This document shows, one piece after another, positions 1 to 7,394 of a stretch of DNA of 10,118 nucleotides (position 1 is the stretch's first letter; every line of letters begins with the position of its first letter). Under the pieces are notes generated by a model. It was not told the DNA's origin, did not search any database, and saw only the letters and a program-made list of their open reading frames with translations. The translations under genes and the position numbers were made by a program. The stretch is from a bacterium. GTDB taxonomy: Bacteria; Zhuqueibacterota; Zhuqueibacteria; Residuimicrobiales; Residuimicrobiaceae. The stretch lies in the NCBI GenBank assembly GCA_012523655.1, contig JAAYTV010000623.1, forward strand, positions 1 through 10,118, read 5' to 3'.

Positions 1-222
1 CATGGCCGGTGACCGGTCCACGGCCACGCGCAGCAAAGCCGCAGGCAAGAGCGGGAAAGAGTGACCCGGCCCGGAGCCGAGATCCAGCGCCCAGCCGTTG
101 GTCTGCGGCCAGTTCGCCAGCAGGCGGCCTGCCAAGTGTGTCTCGTTGCGCAATATCGTCGAAAGCGGCCAGAGGCTGCGCTGCAGATGATACAGCGGCG
201 CTTGTATATCCCAGATGCTCAT
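1..222 (-). CDS. Class I SAM-dependent methyltransferase, N-terminal fragment (cut by window edge)
   Basis: This is the first 74 codons of a gene that continues beyond the left edge. After an N-terminal helix (starting MSIWDIQAPLYH) comes LDLGSGPGHS at about residues 51-60, the glycine-rich motif I that binds S-adenosylmethionine in Rossmann-fold methyltransferases. VAVDRSPAM follows at the edge and fits the next strand, whose acidic residue holds the ribose. The substrate cannot be told from this part; UbiE/COQ5-like or other small-molecule methyltransferases are possible. I chose ATG at 222, but the ribosome site before it is weak. A strong AGGAGG (258-263) lies 33 bases upstream and sits 8 bases before an in-frame CTG at 249, so the start could be CTG. 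It is separated from the upstream zinc-finger gene by about 225 bases. The methyltransferase fold is clear; the exact function is unknown. Confidence 0.82.
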   Translation of the reverse strand, partial: MSIWDIQAPLYHLQRSLWPLSTILRNETHLAGRLLANWPQTNGWALDLGSGPGHSFPLLPAALLRVAVDRSPAM

Positions 223-447
223 ATCAGTGTATCCATGAATGCAAGGCAGACACCGCTCCTCCTGCTTAAAAGCCGCCTTGTTATTCCGAGTGCGCGGTTA
301 TCATTTTTGCAGGATGAAATCCGGTCGTTTTTTTACCGGTATAGAGTTTTATAAAAAGTGGTAAAGAAATCAATAAAAGGCAAGAGAAAACACAGAAGGA
401 AGAAAACCGTGGCACAGAAAAACGGGTGGCGCCCCGGACGCTGAAGA

Positions 448-1098
448 TCACCGGCCGCAGAGGATTTCCCATCGATGGAGTTTGCTTTTTTTATTGATCG
501 CTTTGGAGAAAAAAACCAGCTGATTGTCCAGAAGAGCGAAATCGGCCGGGGCCATGCATCCCGCCCCGATTTGATTGAAGGAGATGAATGCGCGTCGTCC
601 TGACCAACGCAGGCGATCCGGTTTGCTTTCACTCGGTTCCGGTTCCCAGAGAAACAGCAACAGCTCTTGATCCTTGGGATCGGTGAACAAACGGAGGGCC
701 AGGCTTCCCTGGGGAATTTTTTTCAGATCGAAATCGCGCAGTTTGCAGCGTCCCGCCTCACCGTTGGCGCTGAAGACAAGCCGCGTGCGATAGGCTTTGG
801 CAGCACGTTGATTGTGATCCGGACTCGGCGTACAGATGAGCAGGCCATAACGCACCCGTTTCGGCGCCAGGCTTTTAGCCAGATCCAAGGCCGTGTTAGC
901 GACGGGTCTTTGCATCTCCTTACACAAGAGGTCGTTGCAGCGGTCGAGAACCCGGCAGGTACGACGGCATTTGCCGCACTGCGCCAGATGGCGCTGCACA
1001 CGCAGCTCTTCCGCACGGGACAGCCCTGTTTGCAAACAGAACAGCTCCAGTTCACGGCGGGAAGGGCAAGGAGGTAACGCTTTGTTTTCTTTTGACAT
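448..1098 (-). CDS. Soluble zinc-finger (ZAS / zf-HC2) anti-sigma-like protein
   Basis: This 216-residue protein has an N-terminal zinc-binding anti-sigma motif: C11, then 25 residues, H37-x3-C41-x2-C44 (RHLAQCGKC). This is the spacing of the ZAS/zf-HC2 family, whose members bind and hold ECF-type sigma factors. An additional C48 and C55 follow. Residues 60-216 match no domain I recognise. There is no hydrophobic stretch long enough for a membrane helix, so unlike many anti-sigma factors it appears cytoplasmic. The start at ATG 1098 is chosen because it places the motif at the usual distance from the N-terminus. The frame stays open upstream to a TTG at 1170 and an ATG at 1140, and none of these starts has a strong ribosome site. 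It lies 93 bases after the stop of the 1192-2337 gene, same strand, probably the same transcript. The zinc motif is seen directly; the anti-sigma role is inferred from the family. Confidence 0.8.
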   Translation of the reverse strand: MSKENKALPPCPSRRELELFCLQTGLSRAEELRVQRHLAQCGKCRRTCRVLDRCNDLLCKEMQRPVANTALDLAKSLAPKRVRYGLLICTPSPDHNQRAAKAYRTRLVFSANGEAGRCKLRDFDLKKIPQGSLALRLFTDPKDQELLLFLWEPEPSESKPDRLRWSGRRAFISFNQIGAGCMAPADFALLDNQLVFFSKAINKKSKLHRWEILCGR

Positions 1099-1191
1099 GT
1101 TTGCTCGGCACAGATTCTCCAATGGGCAAAATGATCGCATTCCATTTTGCTGTCCATATAGTGCGGGCAAACGGGCTCAAGTGCGGAAAAA

Positions 1192-2337
1192 TTACAGCAT
1201 TTCGTGGAGGTGTTTGCGGAACTCTTTTTTGGCCAGTTTGGCCAGGTATTCAAAAATGGATCGCTCCTGTTTCCGGTATCCTTTTTGCGTCAACTCAGGA
1301 AGATAGTATTTTAAATTGCGATAATAGGAGGAATTGTCTTTTTTCTGCAAGAGATCGAAGAGCACATCACGCAGAGCGCGATGATAGATGTGAGCCTTGT
1401 CCGGTGCCAGTTTGCGCGTGCGCAGGTACTGTGAATCCATGCGCGACCACATGGTCTGCATAACGATATCGATATAAGATTCCATCTCTTTGGATTCAAG
1501 GTGATCCGACGGAGTGGGCACCTGTTCCTGGATCGTCATGTTTTCGCGAAACGCATCAAATTTGATATGCCGGACTATTTTGACCAGCATGTCGATGGAG
1601 ATGAAATTCTGATAGTCTTCCAGGTCGTGGAGGGTTTGCAGCAGTTTGCGGATGACCACGGATACCGGATCGGTGGGACGATAGATATTCTGAAACCGTT
1701 GGTTGAGCAACTCATCGGGAATGGGCGGTAATTTTTTACGCAGATACTGGGCCAGCGGCTGCGTCACTTCCACTTCGGTCTCCGGAGATTTGAGATGGCA
1801 GCCGTTGCTGTAAAAAACAAACTCACGCCCCAGATCGTGAAAGGTGTGCAGCTTTTCCGCGCTGCGGATCGCCACTTTGATGTTACGGACGATCTTGGCG
1901 CCCTCCGGGTCGCGTTCGCGAAAAATGCGCGACAGCTCCTGTTTGGTTTTCCGCACCACCAGCCGGCGCGTCAGGATCAGCACCTCGGCGTCGTTCACCG
2001 GCTGATCGGAGAACTTGGGCTCATAATATCGCTTCAGCTGGTAGAACTGCAGATTTTCGTCACGGCTGAACAACTCTGCCACACAGTCCAACGCCAGATC
2101 TTCGAGTTCAAGATCAGATTCCGGACGGTCGCCCGTGATGCGCTTGCCCATCATCTCCTGATACTTTAAATAGCTCAGGGAAATTTTCTGCGTCAGATTG
2201 ATGAACTCGACCACTTCCGACTGACGGTACTGACCGGAACAGAGGTTGCACACGAGTTGCTTCAAATTGGTTGTCTTCATAAGATTGCGCGTAATTCTAC
2301 ACTTGGTTAGCCATCCATTTTGACCCGTAGCGCCCAT
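1192..2337 (-). CDS. Unassigned protein, possibly a divergent sigma-70-like factor
   Basis: This is a long, clearly coding frame of 381 residues from ATG 2337. I do not recognise the family with certainty. It is highly charged, rich in Arg, Lys, Glu and Leu, predicted mostly helical, and has no signal peptide or membrane segment. A stretch around LEDLALDCVAELF, early in the protein, resembles the region 2 helix of sigma-70 factors. It is followed by a basic segment (RRLVVRKTKQELSRIFRERD). The C-terminus (FEYLAKLAKKEFRKHL) could be a helix like the end of region 4. The anti-sigma-like gene directly downstream supports, but does not prove, a sigma-type role. ATG 2337 has GGAG 6 bases upstream. 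ATG 2280 (362 residues, MKTTNLKQLV) is an alternative with a poorer ribosome site but a more natural N-terminus. The gene is secure; the function is a guess. Confidence 0.85.
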   Translation of the reverse strand: MGATGQNGWLTKCRITRNLMKTTNLKQLVCNLCSGQYRQSEVVEFINLTQKISLSYLKYQEMMGKRITGDRPESDLELEDLALDCVAELFSRDENLQFYQLKRYYEPKFSDQPVNDAEVLILTRRLVVRKTKQELSRIFRERDPEGAKIVRNIKVAIRSAEKLHTFHDLGREFVFYSNGCHLKSPETEVEVTQPLAQYLRKKLPPIPDELLNQRFQNIYRPTDPVSVVIRKLLQTLHDLEDYQNFISIDMLVKIVRHIKFDAFRENMTIQEQVPTPSDHLESKEMESYIDIVMQTMWSRMDSQYLRTRKLAPDKAHIYHRALRDVLFDLLQKKDNSSYYRNLKYYLPELTQKGYRKQERSIFEYLAKLAKKEFRKHLHEML

Positions 2338-2347
2338 CCCAGACTCC

Positions 2348-2539
2348 CTACCCGACAACAGGACGGCCAGTAAAAATTACGGGCGATGCAGGCGCTTTAG
2401 CGGAAGCAGAGGGTACAGGACCACCTTTTTCCTCAAGCAGGTATATCACGACGCCCATCCACTCGCAAATCGTGTACCAAAAACCAGTATCGAGGTCGCG
2501 AAGTAACCAGCTGTTTTTATTGCGGAAAAATTTCAGCAA
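2348..2539 (-). CDS. Possible small ORF, 63 residues, doubtful
   Basis: This is a short frame starting with TTG in the gap between the response regulator and the 1192-2337 gene. It ends with TAG 10 bases before ATG 2337, and the last bases of the frame touch that gene's ribosome site, as in coupled genes. The middle (FWYTICEWMGVVIYLLEE) is fairly hydrophobic, but the C-terminal third (Pro, Ala, Ser, Gly) looks random. There is no good ribosome site before TTG 2539, and I know no similar family. It may be only an untranslated spacer. The rest of the gap (2540-2626) holds nothing I can name and has no convincing terminator. Confidence 0.2.
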   Translation of the reverse strand: MLKFFRNKNSWLLRDLDTGFWYTICEWMGVVIYLLEEKGGPVPSASAKAPASPVIFTGRPVVG

Positions 2540-2626
2540 TTCAAGGTGAGATGAAAAGAGGCTGATGCAGGGTGAAACAGTGTATCAGGCTGGAACAGGC
2601 GGAAAAAGAAGCCCCTAATGAACGCG

Positions 2627-4012
2627 TTATCCTTTGACCATCGGCAGGCCGTATTTCTTTGCCTTGCGATAGATGGTGGCGCGGCCGATGCCCAGTTTTT
2701 TCGCAGTGGCGGAGATGTTGCCTTCGCATTCCAGCAGCGCCTGGCGAAGCGCCTCCTCTTCCAGTTTTTCAATCCAACTGGCCAGGGTGTTGTCGGATTC
2801 ATAGATGCGTTTTTCGCCCAGCGAGCGGACCGCTGCGGGGAGGTCTTTGGCCAGGATCTCATTGCCGGCCGCCAGCACCACCGCCCGTTCCATGGCGTTT
2901 TCCAGTTCACGTACATTGCCGGGCCAATTGTACGCCATCATCAAATCGAGCGCATCGGGGGAGATGCCCTCAATCTGTTTTCCCTCATGTTGGTTGAATT
3001 TGTTCAAAAAGTGCGCAGCCAGCAGTGGGATGTCTTCACGCCGTTCCCGCAACGGCGGCAGCTTGATCGGAAAAACAGAGATGCGATAATAGAGATCTTC
3101 GCGGAATTCGGATTTCTTCATCTCTTCTTCGAGATCTTTGTTGGTGGCCGAGATCACGCGCACATCCACTTTGATCAGTTCGTTGCCGCCGACCCGTTCA
3201 AACTCGCGTTCCTGTAGAATACGCAACACTTTGGATTGCGTGGCCGGCGTCATCAGGCCAATCTCGTCGAGAAAAATGGTGCCCGTGTTCGCCATCTCGA
3301 ATTTGCCGATGCGCCGTCCGGCCGCTCCGGTGAAGGATCCTTTTTCATGACCGAACAACTCACTCTCCAGCAACGACTCCGGCAGCGCCGAACAGTTGAC
3401 CGCCACAAACGGTTTATTGGCGCGCGCTTTGGAGTGAAAATGAATGGCCCGGGCGATCAGCTCTTTGCCGGTGCCGCTTTCACCCTGGATCAGGACCGTG
3501 ACGTTGCTGTTGATTACTTTTTCAACGGCCTTGAATACATCCTGCATCACTCCGCTCTGGCCGATGATGTTGTCGAACGTGTATTTGTTCTTCAACTCGG
3601 AGCGCAGCTCATCGACCTCTTTTTTCAAAGAGCTGTTCAGCAGCGCATTCTGTACCGTGACCAGAAGCCGGTCGCGGGCAAAAGGTTTGGTGATGAAATC
3701 ATACGCGCCCAATTTCATGCTGGTGACGGCGCGTTCGATCGTGCCGTGCGCCGTCATCATGATCACCGGAATGCGCGGGTCTTCCTGCTTGATTTTTTGC
3801 AGAGTTTCGATGCCGTCGATGCCAGGCATTTGAATATCCATGAGAATCAGATCCGGCGCCGATTCTTGAATGCTCTTCAGACAAGCCTCGCCATTGAGCG
3901 CAGTCTGTATTTCATATTTTCGCTCTTTTCTCAGGCTGGCATCAATCATCTTGCAGATATTTTTGTCGTCATCGACGATGAGAATCGTGGATTTTTTTAC
4001 GCGCTCTTCCAA
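2627..4012 (-). CDS. NtrC-family sigma-54-dependent response regulator
   Basis: This 461-residue protein has the complete three-part layout of the NtrC/AtoC family. The receiver domain (about 8-122) has the acidic pocket at D14-D16, phospho-acceptor D59 (LMDIQMPG), T87 and K109. The AAA+ central domain has Walker A GESGTGKE at 177-184, the sigma-54 contact loop as GSFTGA at 225-230 (Ser instead of the usual Ala) and Walker B TIFLDE at 245-250. The Fis-type DNA-binding helix-turn-helix ends the protein (about 420-457, ISATAKKLGIGRATIYRK). In this family, phosphorylation allows ATP-driven opening of sigma-54 promoters. The start is TTG 4012, supported by GGAG 7 bases upstream and by the receiver beginning immediately after. 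No histidine kinase is adjacent in the window, so its signal is unknown. It has its own candidate promoter (4071-4099). Confidence 0.97.
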   Translation of the reverse strand: MEERVKKSTILIVDDDKNICKMIDASLRKERKYEIQTALNGEACLKSIQESAPDLILMDIQMPGIDGIETLQKIKQEDPRIPVIMMTAHGTIERAVTSMKLGAYDFITKPFARDRLLVTVQNALLNSSLKKEVDELRSELKNKYTFDNIIGQSGVMQDVFKAVEKVINSNVTVLIQGESGTGKELIARAIHFHSKARANKPFVAVNCSALPESLLESELFGHEKGSFTGAAGRRIGKFEMANTGTIFLDEIGLMTPATQSKVLRILQEREFERVGGNELIKVDVRVISATNKDLEEEMKKSEFREDLYYRISVFPIKLPPLRERREDIPLLAAHFLNKFNQHEGKQIEGISPDALDLMMAYNWPGNVRELENAMERAVVLAAGNEILAKDLPAAVRSLGEKRIYESDNTLASWIEKLEEEALRQALLECEGNISATAKKLGIGRATIYRKAKKYGLPMVKG

Positions 4013-4070
4013 AGCTGTACTCCCACTTTTGCCTGGGTTAGGATGCTGATATCACAAGGGTGCTTAAGAA

Positions 4071-4099
4071 ATTCTACATAATTTTAGTAAAAATAGCAA
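4071..4099 (-). promoter_or_regulatory. Candidate sigma-70 promoter for the response regulator
   Basis: On the minus strand, TTGCTA (4094-4099), a 17-base AT-rich spacer and TAGAAT (4071-4076) match the -35 and -10 consensus at 4/6 and 5/6 positions. The implied transcript start is about 50-55 bases before the TTG start at 4012. It sits in the 138-base gap after lpxK, so the regulator probably does not rely on lpxK transcription alone. It is a pattern match only. Confidence 0.45.
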
Positions 4100-4150
4100 G
4101 AGATTTTTTGTATTATCCTGATACAGTTTAATCCGGAACAACGGCAGGAT

Positions 4151-5209
4151 TTAGCCCCGTTGGCCGGCAGCCAGCCGTTTGGCGTTCAGTGGAACGGCGA
4201 ACAACGCTTCCAGCAGGCGATCCGCCTGCTGCGGCTGCTCCGGCATGATTTGAACGCGCAGACAGCGCCACGGCTGCTCGCTGGAAAGACGTCCCATGAG
4301 TTTAACCCAATCTTTTTCAGTGGTGATCAGCACGTCGGCCTGCTCCTGGCACCAGCGGTCCATCAGCCTCTCGAGGTCCTGGCCGGTGTAGGTATGATGA
4401 TCCGGAAAAGGGATAAATGCACGGATCGTCCAATTGAGCTTAGCCAGCGTTCGTTGAAAAGAATCCGGATTCGCCAGACCGCAAAAGGCCACCACAGAAA
4501 ACGGCGGCGGCGGCAGCGCACGGCTGTTGCCGGCAGGATCCAGCAGATCCTGCGGCTCGTAGGTTGCGCGGATCACCGGCGCCTGTGCGCTGAGCTGGCG
4601 CTCTCCGTCTTTTGCGCCATTCAGCCAAAAAAGGGCGCAGCGCTGCAGGCGGTGCGGGCTCTCCCGCAACGGTCCGGCGGGCAGCAAGAAGCCATTGCCG
4701 AGCGGCGCCTGGCGGCGAAAGGTGACGATATCCGCTTCGCGCGCGAGCCGGCGATGCTGAAGACCATCGTCCAGCAAAATAACGTCGGGATGCAAGCGCT
4801 GCTGCGCGAGCCGCCCGCTGCGCAGGCGGTCCGCATCGACGAGGATAGGTGTGCCAGGCAACCGCTGCGCCAACAGCAGCGGTTCGTCTCCAGTCCGATC
4901 GGCTGAATAATGATTCAATGTCCCCGTGTTCAAAATCACCGGTTCTTTTTCTTTTCTTCCATACCCCCGGCTCAACACGCACACGCGCAAACCACGGCGC
5001 TGCAGCCAATGCGCCAGGTAAAGGACGGTGGGGGTTTTTCCCGTACCGCCGACTGTGATGTTGCCGATGCTGTATACCGGGGTGTCTAATCGATGCTGCG
5101 GAAGAAGAGCCAGATCATACGCACGGTTGCGCAGGCAGGTGAGAGCGCTGTAGAGAATGGACAAAGGCCAGAGCAGAACCGCGGGCCATTTTTTTTCAAA
5201 AAAACGCAT
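4151..5209 (-). CDS. lpxK: Tetraacyldisaccharide 4'-kinase (lipid A 4'-kinase)
   Basis: LpxK transfers phosphate from ATP to the 4' position of the tetraacylated glucosamine disaccharide, giving lipid IVA, at the inner face of the cytoplasmic membrane. The 352 residues have normal length and all family landmarks. These are an N-terminal hydrophobic, membrane-binding helix (about 8-26), Walker A GNITVGGTGKT (49-59), VLSRGYGR (78-85), VDADR (124-128), LLDDGLQHRRL (145-155), LLPAGPLRE (175-183), FCGLANPDSF (242-251), the DHHTY motif (270-274) and TTEKDWVKL (296-304). The ATG at 5209 lies inside the last codons of the upstream acyltransferase gene (14-base overlap). AGGAGG ends 3 bases before it, so translation is probably coupled. 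It acts downstream of LpxB, encoded about 2.2 kb upstream in the same direction. Confidence 0.97.
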   Translation of the reverse strand: MRFFEKKWPAVLLWPLSILYSALTCLRNRAYDLALLPQHRLDTPVYSIGNITVGGTGKTPTVLYLAHWLQRRGLRVCVLSRGYGRKEKEPVILNTGTLNHYSADRTGDEPLLLAQRLPGTPILVDADRLRSGRLAQQRLHPDVILLDDGLQHRRLAREADIVTFRRQAPLGNGFLLPAGPLRESPHRLQRCALFWLNGAKDGERQLSAQAPVIRATYEPQDLLDPAGNSRALPPPPFSVVAFCGLANPDSFQRTLAKLNWTIRAFIPFPDHHTYTGQDLERLMDRWCQEQADVLITTEKDWVKLMGRLSSEQPWRCLRVQIMPEQPQQADRLLEALFAVPLNAKRLAAGQRG

Positions 5210-5852
5210 CCGCCTCCTGCTCCAGATGATCCAGGGCCGTCTGCGCGATTGTGCGCCAGTGTTCTATTTCTTGTTCATTCAGATCCGGCGGCACGGCAAT
5301 GGGCTCGCCGTAGATCAGGCCCAGCCGGCTCAACGGCCGCCACAGAGTAAAGCGATCCCAGCTCTTCAGGTGGATGGGTTTCTGCGCCGCAAAAGTGATG
5401 GGCAGCAGAGGCTTTTGCGCACGGCTCGCCAGCATGATCACACCCGGTTTGAGATAATGGCGCGGACCTCGAGGCCCGTCCGGCAGGATGCAACCGATGA
5501 CGCCCCCTTTCACTATGGCCAGCAGCCGAATGAACGCCTTGGCCCCGCCGCGGGTGCTGGAGCCGCGAACCGTGGTATACCCCAGCCGTTGGATCGTGCG
5601 GCTGATCATCTCGCCGTCGGTGTGTTCACTGACCATGGCGCAGATGCCGCGATGGCGCTGGATGAAAATCGGCAAAAGCATCTTGCCGTGCCAGCAGATA
5701 TAAATAAAATCCCGCCCCCTGTCCTGCACAACCTGCGACTGCCCATGATAGCGGATCGCTACACGGCTGGTTCGGCCGAGGATCTGCAGCAGCAACCAGG
5801 CCAGCCTGGGAACGAAGAACAGGAGCAGTTTGGTTTTAATTTCTTTTTTCAT
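5196..5852 (-). CDS. DUF374 lysophospholipid acyltransferase-like protein
   Basis: This 218-residue protein of the DUF374 (LPLAT superfamily) type is often encoded beside lpxK and probably transfers an acyl chain in lipid A or phospholipid synthesis. An amphipathic or membrane helix (about 9-25) leads into WHGKMLLP (54-61), where the histidine is the likely catalytic base. Then come VSEHTDGE (74-81), the family signature RGSSTRGG (96-103) and LPDGPRGPR (123-131). The expected D of an HX4D-type motif is not obvious, as is usual for DUF374. The start at ATG 5852 (MKKEIKTK) fits the family N-terminus. A GTG at 5897 would add 15 residues, and neither has a good ribosome site. The stop lies inside lpxK. 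The 98 bases upstream, after the oxidoreductase stop, hold only a weak 5-bp hairpin. The family assignment is firm; the exact substrate is not known. Confidence 0.92.
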   Translation of the reverse strand: MKKEIKTKLLLFFVPRLAWLLLQILGRTSRVAIRYHGQSQVVQDRGRDFIYICWHGKMLLPIFIQRHRGICAMVSEHTDGEMISRTIQRLGYTTVRGSSTRGGAKAFIRLLAIVKGGVIGCILPDGPRGPRHYLKPGVIMLASRAQKPLLPITFAAQKPIHLKSWDRFTLWRPLSRLGLIYGEPIAVPPDLNEQEIEHWRTIAQTALDHLEQEADAFF

Positions 5853-5950
5853 TTTAACATACGCAACAGATGCACACCGTGATGTGCGAAGGATCACAGA
5901 TTGAAGGATTGCCCGGTCGGCAGGGCTGCGCCGTCGCGTCCGCCCTCGGG

Positions 5951-7282
5951 TTAAATATTTTCCGGCAACAGGTACGGCGGACGATAATCACGCTGCAGAT
6001 AACTGTCTGCGTCTTCGTCGTCGATGAACCGCTCGGCATGAGGATTAAACGCCAGCTGCCGTCCGCTGCGATAGGCGATGTTGCCAAGATGGCTCAACGC
6101 GGTGGAGAGGTGTCCTTCCCAAACCTCTGCCCGCAGATCCTCCGCTTTGCGGGAGCGCACGCAGTCGATGAAATTGCGGAAATGATCCAGTCCCCGCAGC
6201 TCCGGGGATACGGTCTGCAAGTCCGCCGCGGTTTTAGCCGGCCCCGGTTCATCCTTTTCGCCTAAAAAGGATTGATAGACGCCCGGCTGCACCTGCATCC
6301 ACCCCTGGTCGCCGTAAAAGAAACAGCCCGATTTCATCCCCGCTTCGCTGTTGGTGTACAGACTACGCACCTCGACCTCCAGCTTCATGCCATCCGCATA
6401 GGCATAGTGGGCGGATTGCAGATTGGGAATTTCCTGGTCTGAATCATAGCCGTAAAATCCGCCGCTGCAAAAGACTTGCACCGGATGGGTCCGTTTGTTC
6501 ATGCCGCGGCGCAGCACATCGAGAAAATGGACAGCATTGTTGCCCAGTTCACTGGTGCTGGTATCCCAATACCAATGCCATTTGTAATGGAACCGGTTTT
6601 CGTTAAAAGGGCGATAAGGCGCAGGGCCGAGAAACAGATCCCAGTGCACGCCCGCCGGCACCGGACTGTCTTTAACCCGGCCGATGTTGCTGCGATGGCC
6701 GAAGACGATGACTCTTCCCAGATAAATTTTTCCCAGCAGGCCGTCGCGAATTAGATCGATGGCTTCAGCCACCACCGGGTCGCTGACGTGCTGGGTGCCG
6801 ATCTGCACGATACGGTTGAACCGACGGCTGGCGCGCACCATCAAACGTCCTTCTTGAAGCGTGTAGGCGAGCGGTTTTTCCACATACACATCCTTGCCCG
6901 CCTGGCATGCCCAAAGCGTGTGCAGGGCGTGCCAATGATCCGGCGTGGCAATGGCCACGGCGTCGATCTCTTTATCGTCCAGAATTGTGCGGAAATCGAC
7001 GACGGTCTTGGGCCGCTTTCCGGTCAGGGTTTCGACCTCTTTGACGGCATCGGGGAACAGACGTTCGTCGATGTCGCACAGGGTGTTTACCTCAACGTTG
7101 GCGAGGCGGGAGAAATTCCGGTAATGGCTTTTACCGCGGCTGCGGATGCCGGCCACCGCCAAACGAACGGTGTCGCTGGGTTTGTTTTTCTTCTGGGCGC
7201 GCAAGCCCGAGGCGGCGGGCGTCATCAGAGCGGCGGTGGTCAGGGCGGAGGTTTTGAGAAACAGACGGCGGTTGGAGATCAT
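5951..7282 (-). CDS. Tat-exported Gfo/Idh/MocA family oxidoreductase
   Basis: This 443-residue NAD(P)-dependent sugar oxidoreductase has a twin-arginine export signal: NRRLFLK at residues 4-10, a hydrophobic core (about 11-24) and a likely cleavage after GLRA (26-29). It is therefore probably folded with its cofactor in the cytoplasm and exported. The Rossmann domain starts at VRLAVAGIRSRG (39-50) and includes IATPDHWH (111-118) and the family EKPL (135-138), whose lysine is catalytic. The C-terminal half has WDLFLGPAPYRPFN (214-227) and ELGNNAVHFLD (245-255), typical of the large secreted subgroup that may act on polysaccharide sugars. The start at ATG 7282 has AGGAG 8 bases upstream. It sits between lpxB and the acyltransferase genes but is not a known lipid A enzyme. 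Substrate and reaction direction are unknown. Confidence 0.95.
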   Translation of the reverse strand: MISNRRLFLKTSALTTAALMTPAASGLRAQKKNKPSDTVRLAVAGIRSRGKSHYRNFSRLANVEVNTLCDIDERLFPDAVKEVETLTGKRPKTVVDFRTILDDKEIDAVAIATPDHWHALHTLWACQAGKDVYVEKPLAYTLQEGRLMVRASRRFNRIVQIGTQHVSDPVVAEAIDLIRDGLLGKIYLGRVIVFGHRSNIGRVKDSPVPAGVHWDLFLGPAPYRPFNENRFHYKWHWYWDTSTSELGNNAVHFLDVLRRGMNKRTHPVQVFCSGGFYGYDSDQEIPNLQSAHYAYADGMKLEVEVRSLYTNSEAGMKSGCFFYGDQGWMQVQPGVYQSFLGEKDEPGPAKTAADLQTVSPELRGLDHFRNFIDCVRSRKAEDLRAEVWEGHLSTALSHLGNIAYRSGRQLAFNPHAERFIDDEDADSYLQRDYRPPYLLPENI

Positions 7283-7360
7283 CTTTTCATCTCCTTTGGC
7301 ATAGGGTATCTGAGGATCGGCGAGGGCTCCTGCATGACTGCACCGCACTCGGCGCCTTAT

Positions 7361-7379
7361 CCGGCGGTGCGACCGCCGG
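7361..7379. repeat. Perfect 7-bp inverted repeat (hairpin) after lpxB
   Basis: CCGGCGG (7361-7367) and CCGCCGG (7373-7379) enclose a 5-base loop and form a very GC-rich stem, 15 bases beyond the lpxB stop. No run of T follows on either strand, so it is not a classic intrinsic terminator. It could stabilise the upstream mRNA end or weaken read-through into the oxidoreductase gene. Confidence 0.55.
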
Positions 7380-7394
7380 CAGAGGATATGCGGG

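Noticed and set aside
338..365. Possible minus-strand promoter TTTACC-16-TATACC before the methyltransferase
   Set aside because: Only 4/6 matches in each element in a very AT-rich stretch, with a long leader; too weak to list.
2618..3217. Long plus-strand open frames opposite the response regulator (also 3236-4081)
   Set aside because: They are antisense shadows of a fully supported NtrC-family gene, with no recognisable motifs and no ribosome sites.
4139..4162. Inverted repeat CAACGG/CCGTTG at the lpxK stop as terminator
   Set aside because: The stem is only 6 bp with a 12-base loop and no T run follows.
4160..4906. 248-residue plus-strand frame opposite lpxK
   Set aside because: It is a shadow frame: Arg/Gln-rich, low-complexity translation, while lpxK on the other strand has every family motif.
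7281..7336. 18-codon upstream frame ending in an ATGA overlap with the Tat oxidoreductase start
   Set aside because: It has no ribosome site of its own; the AGGAG inside it serves ATG 7282. The overlap is likely chance.
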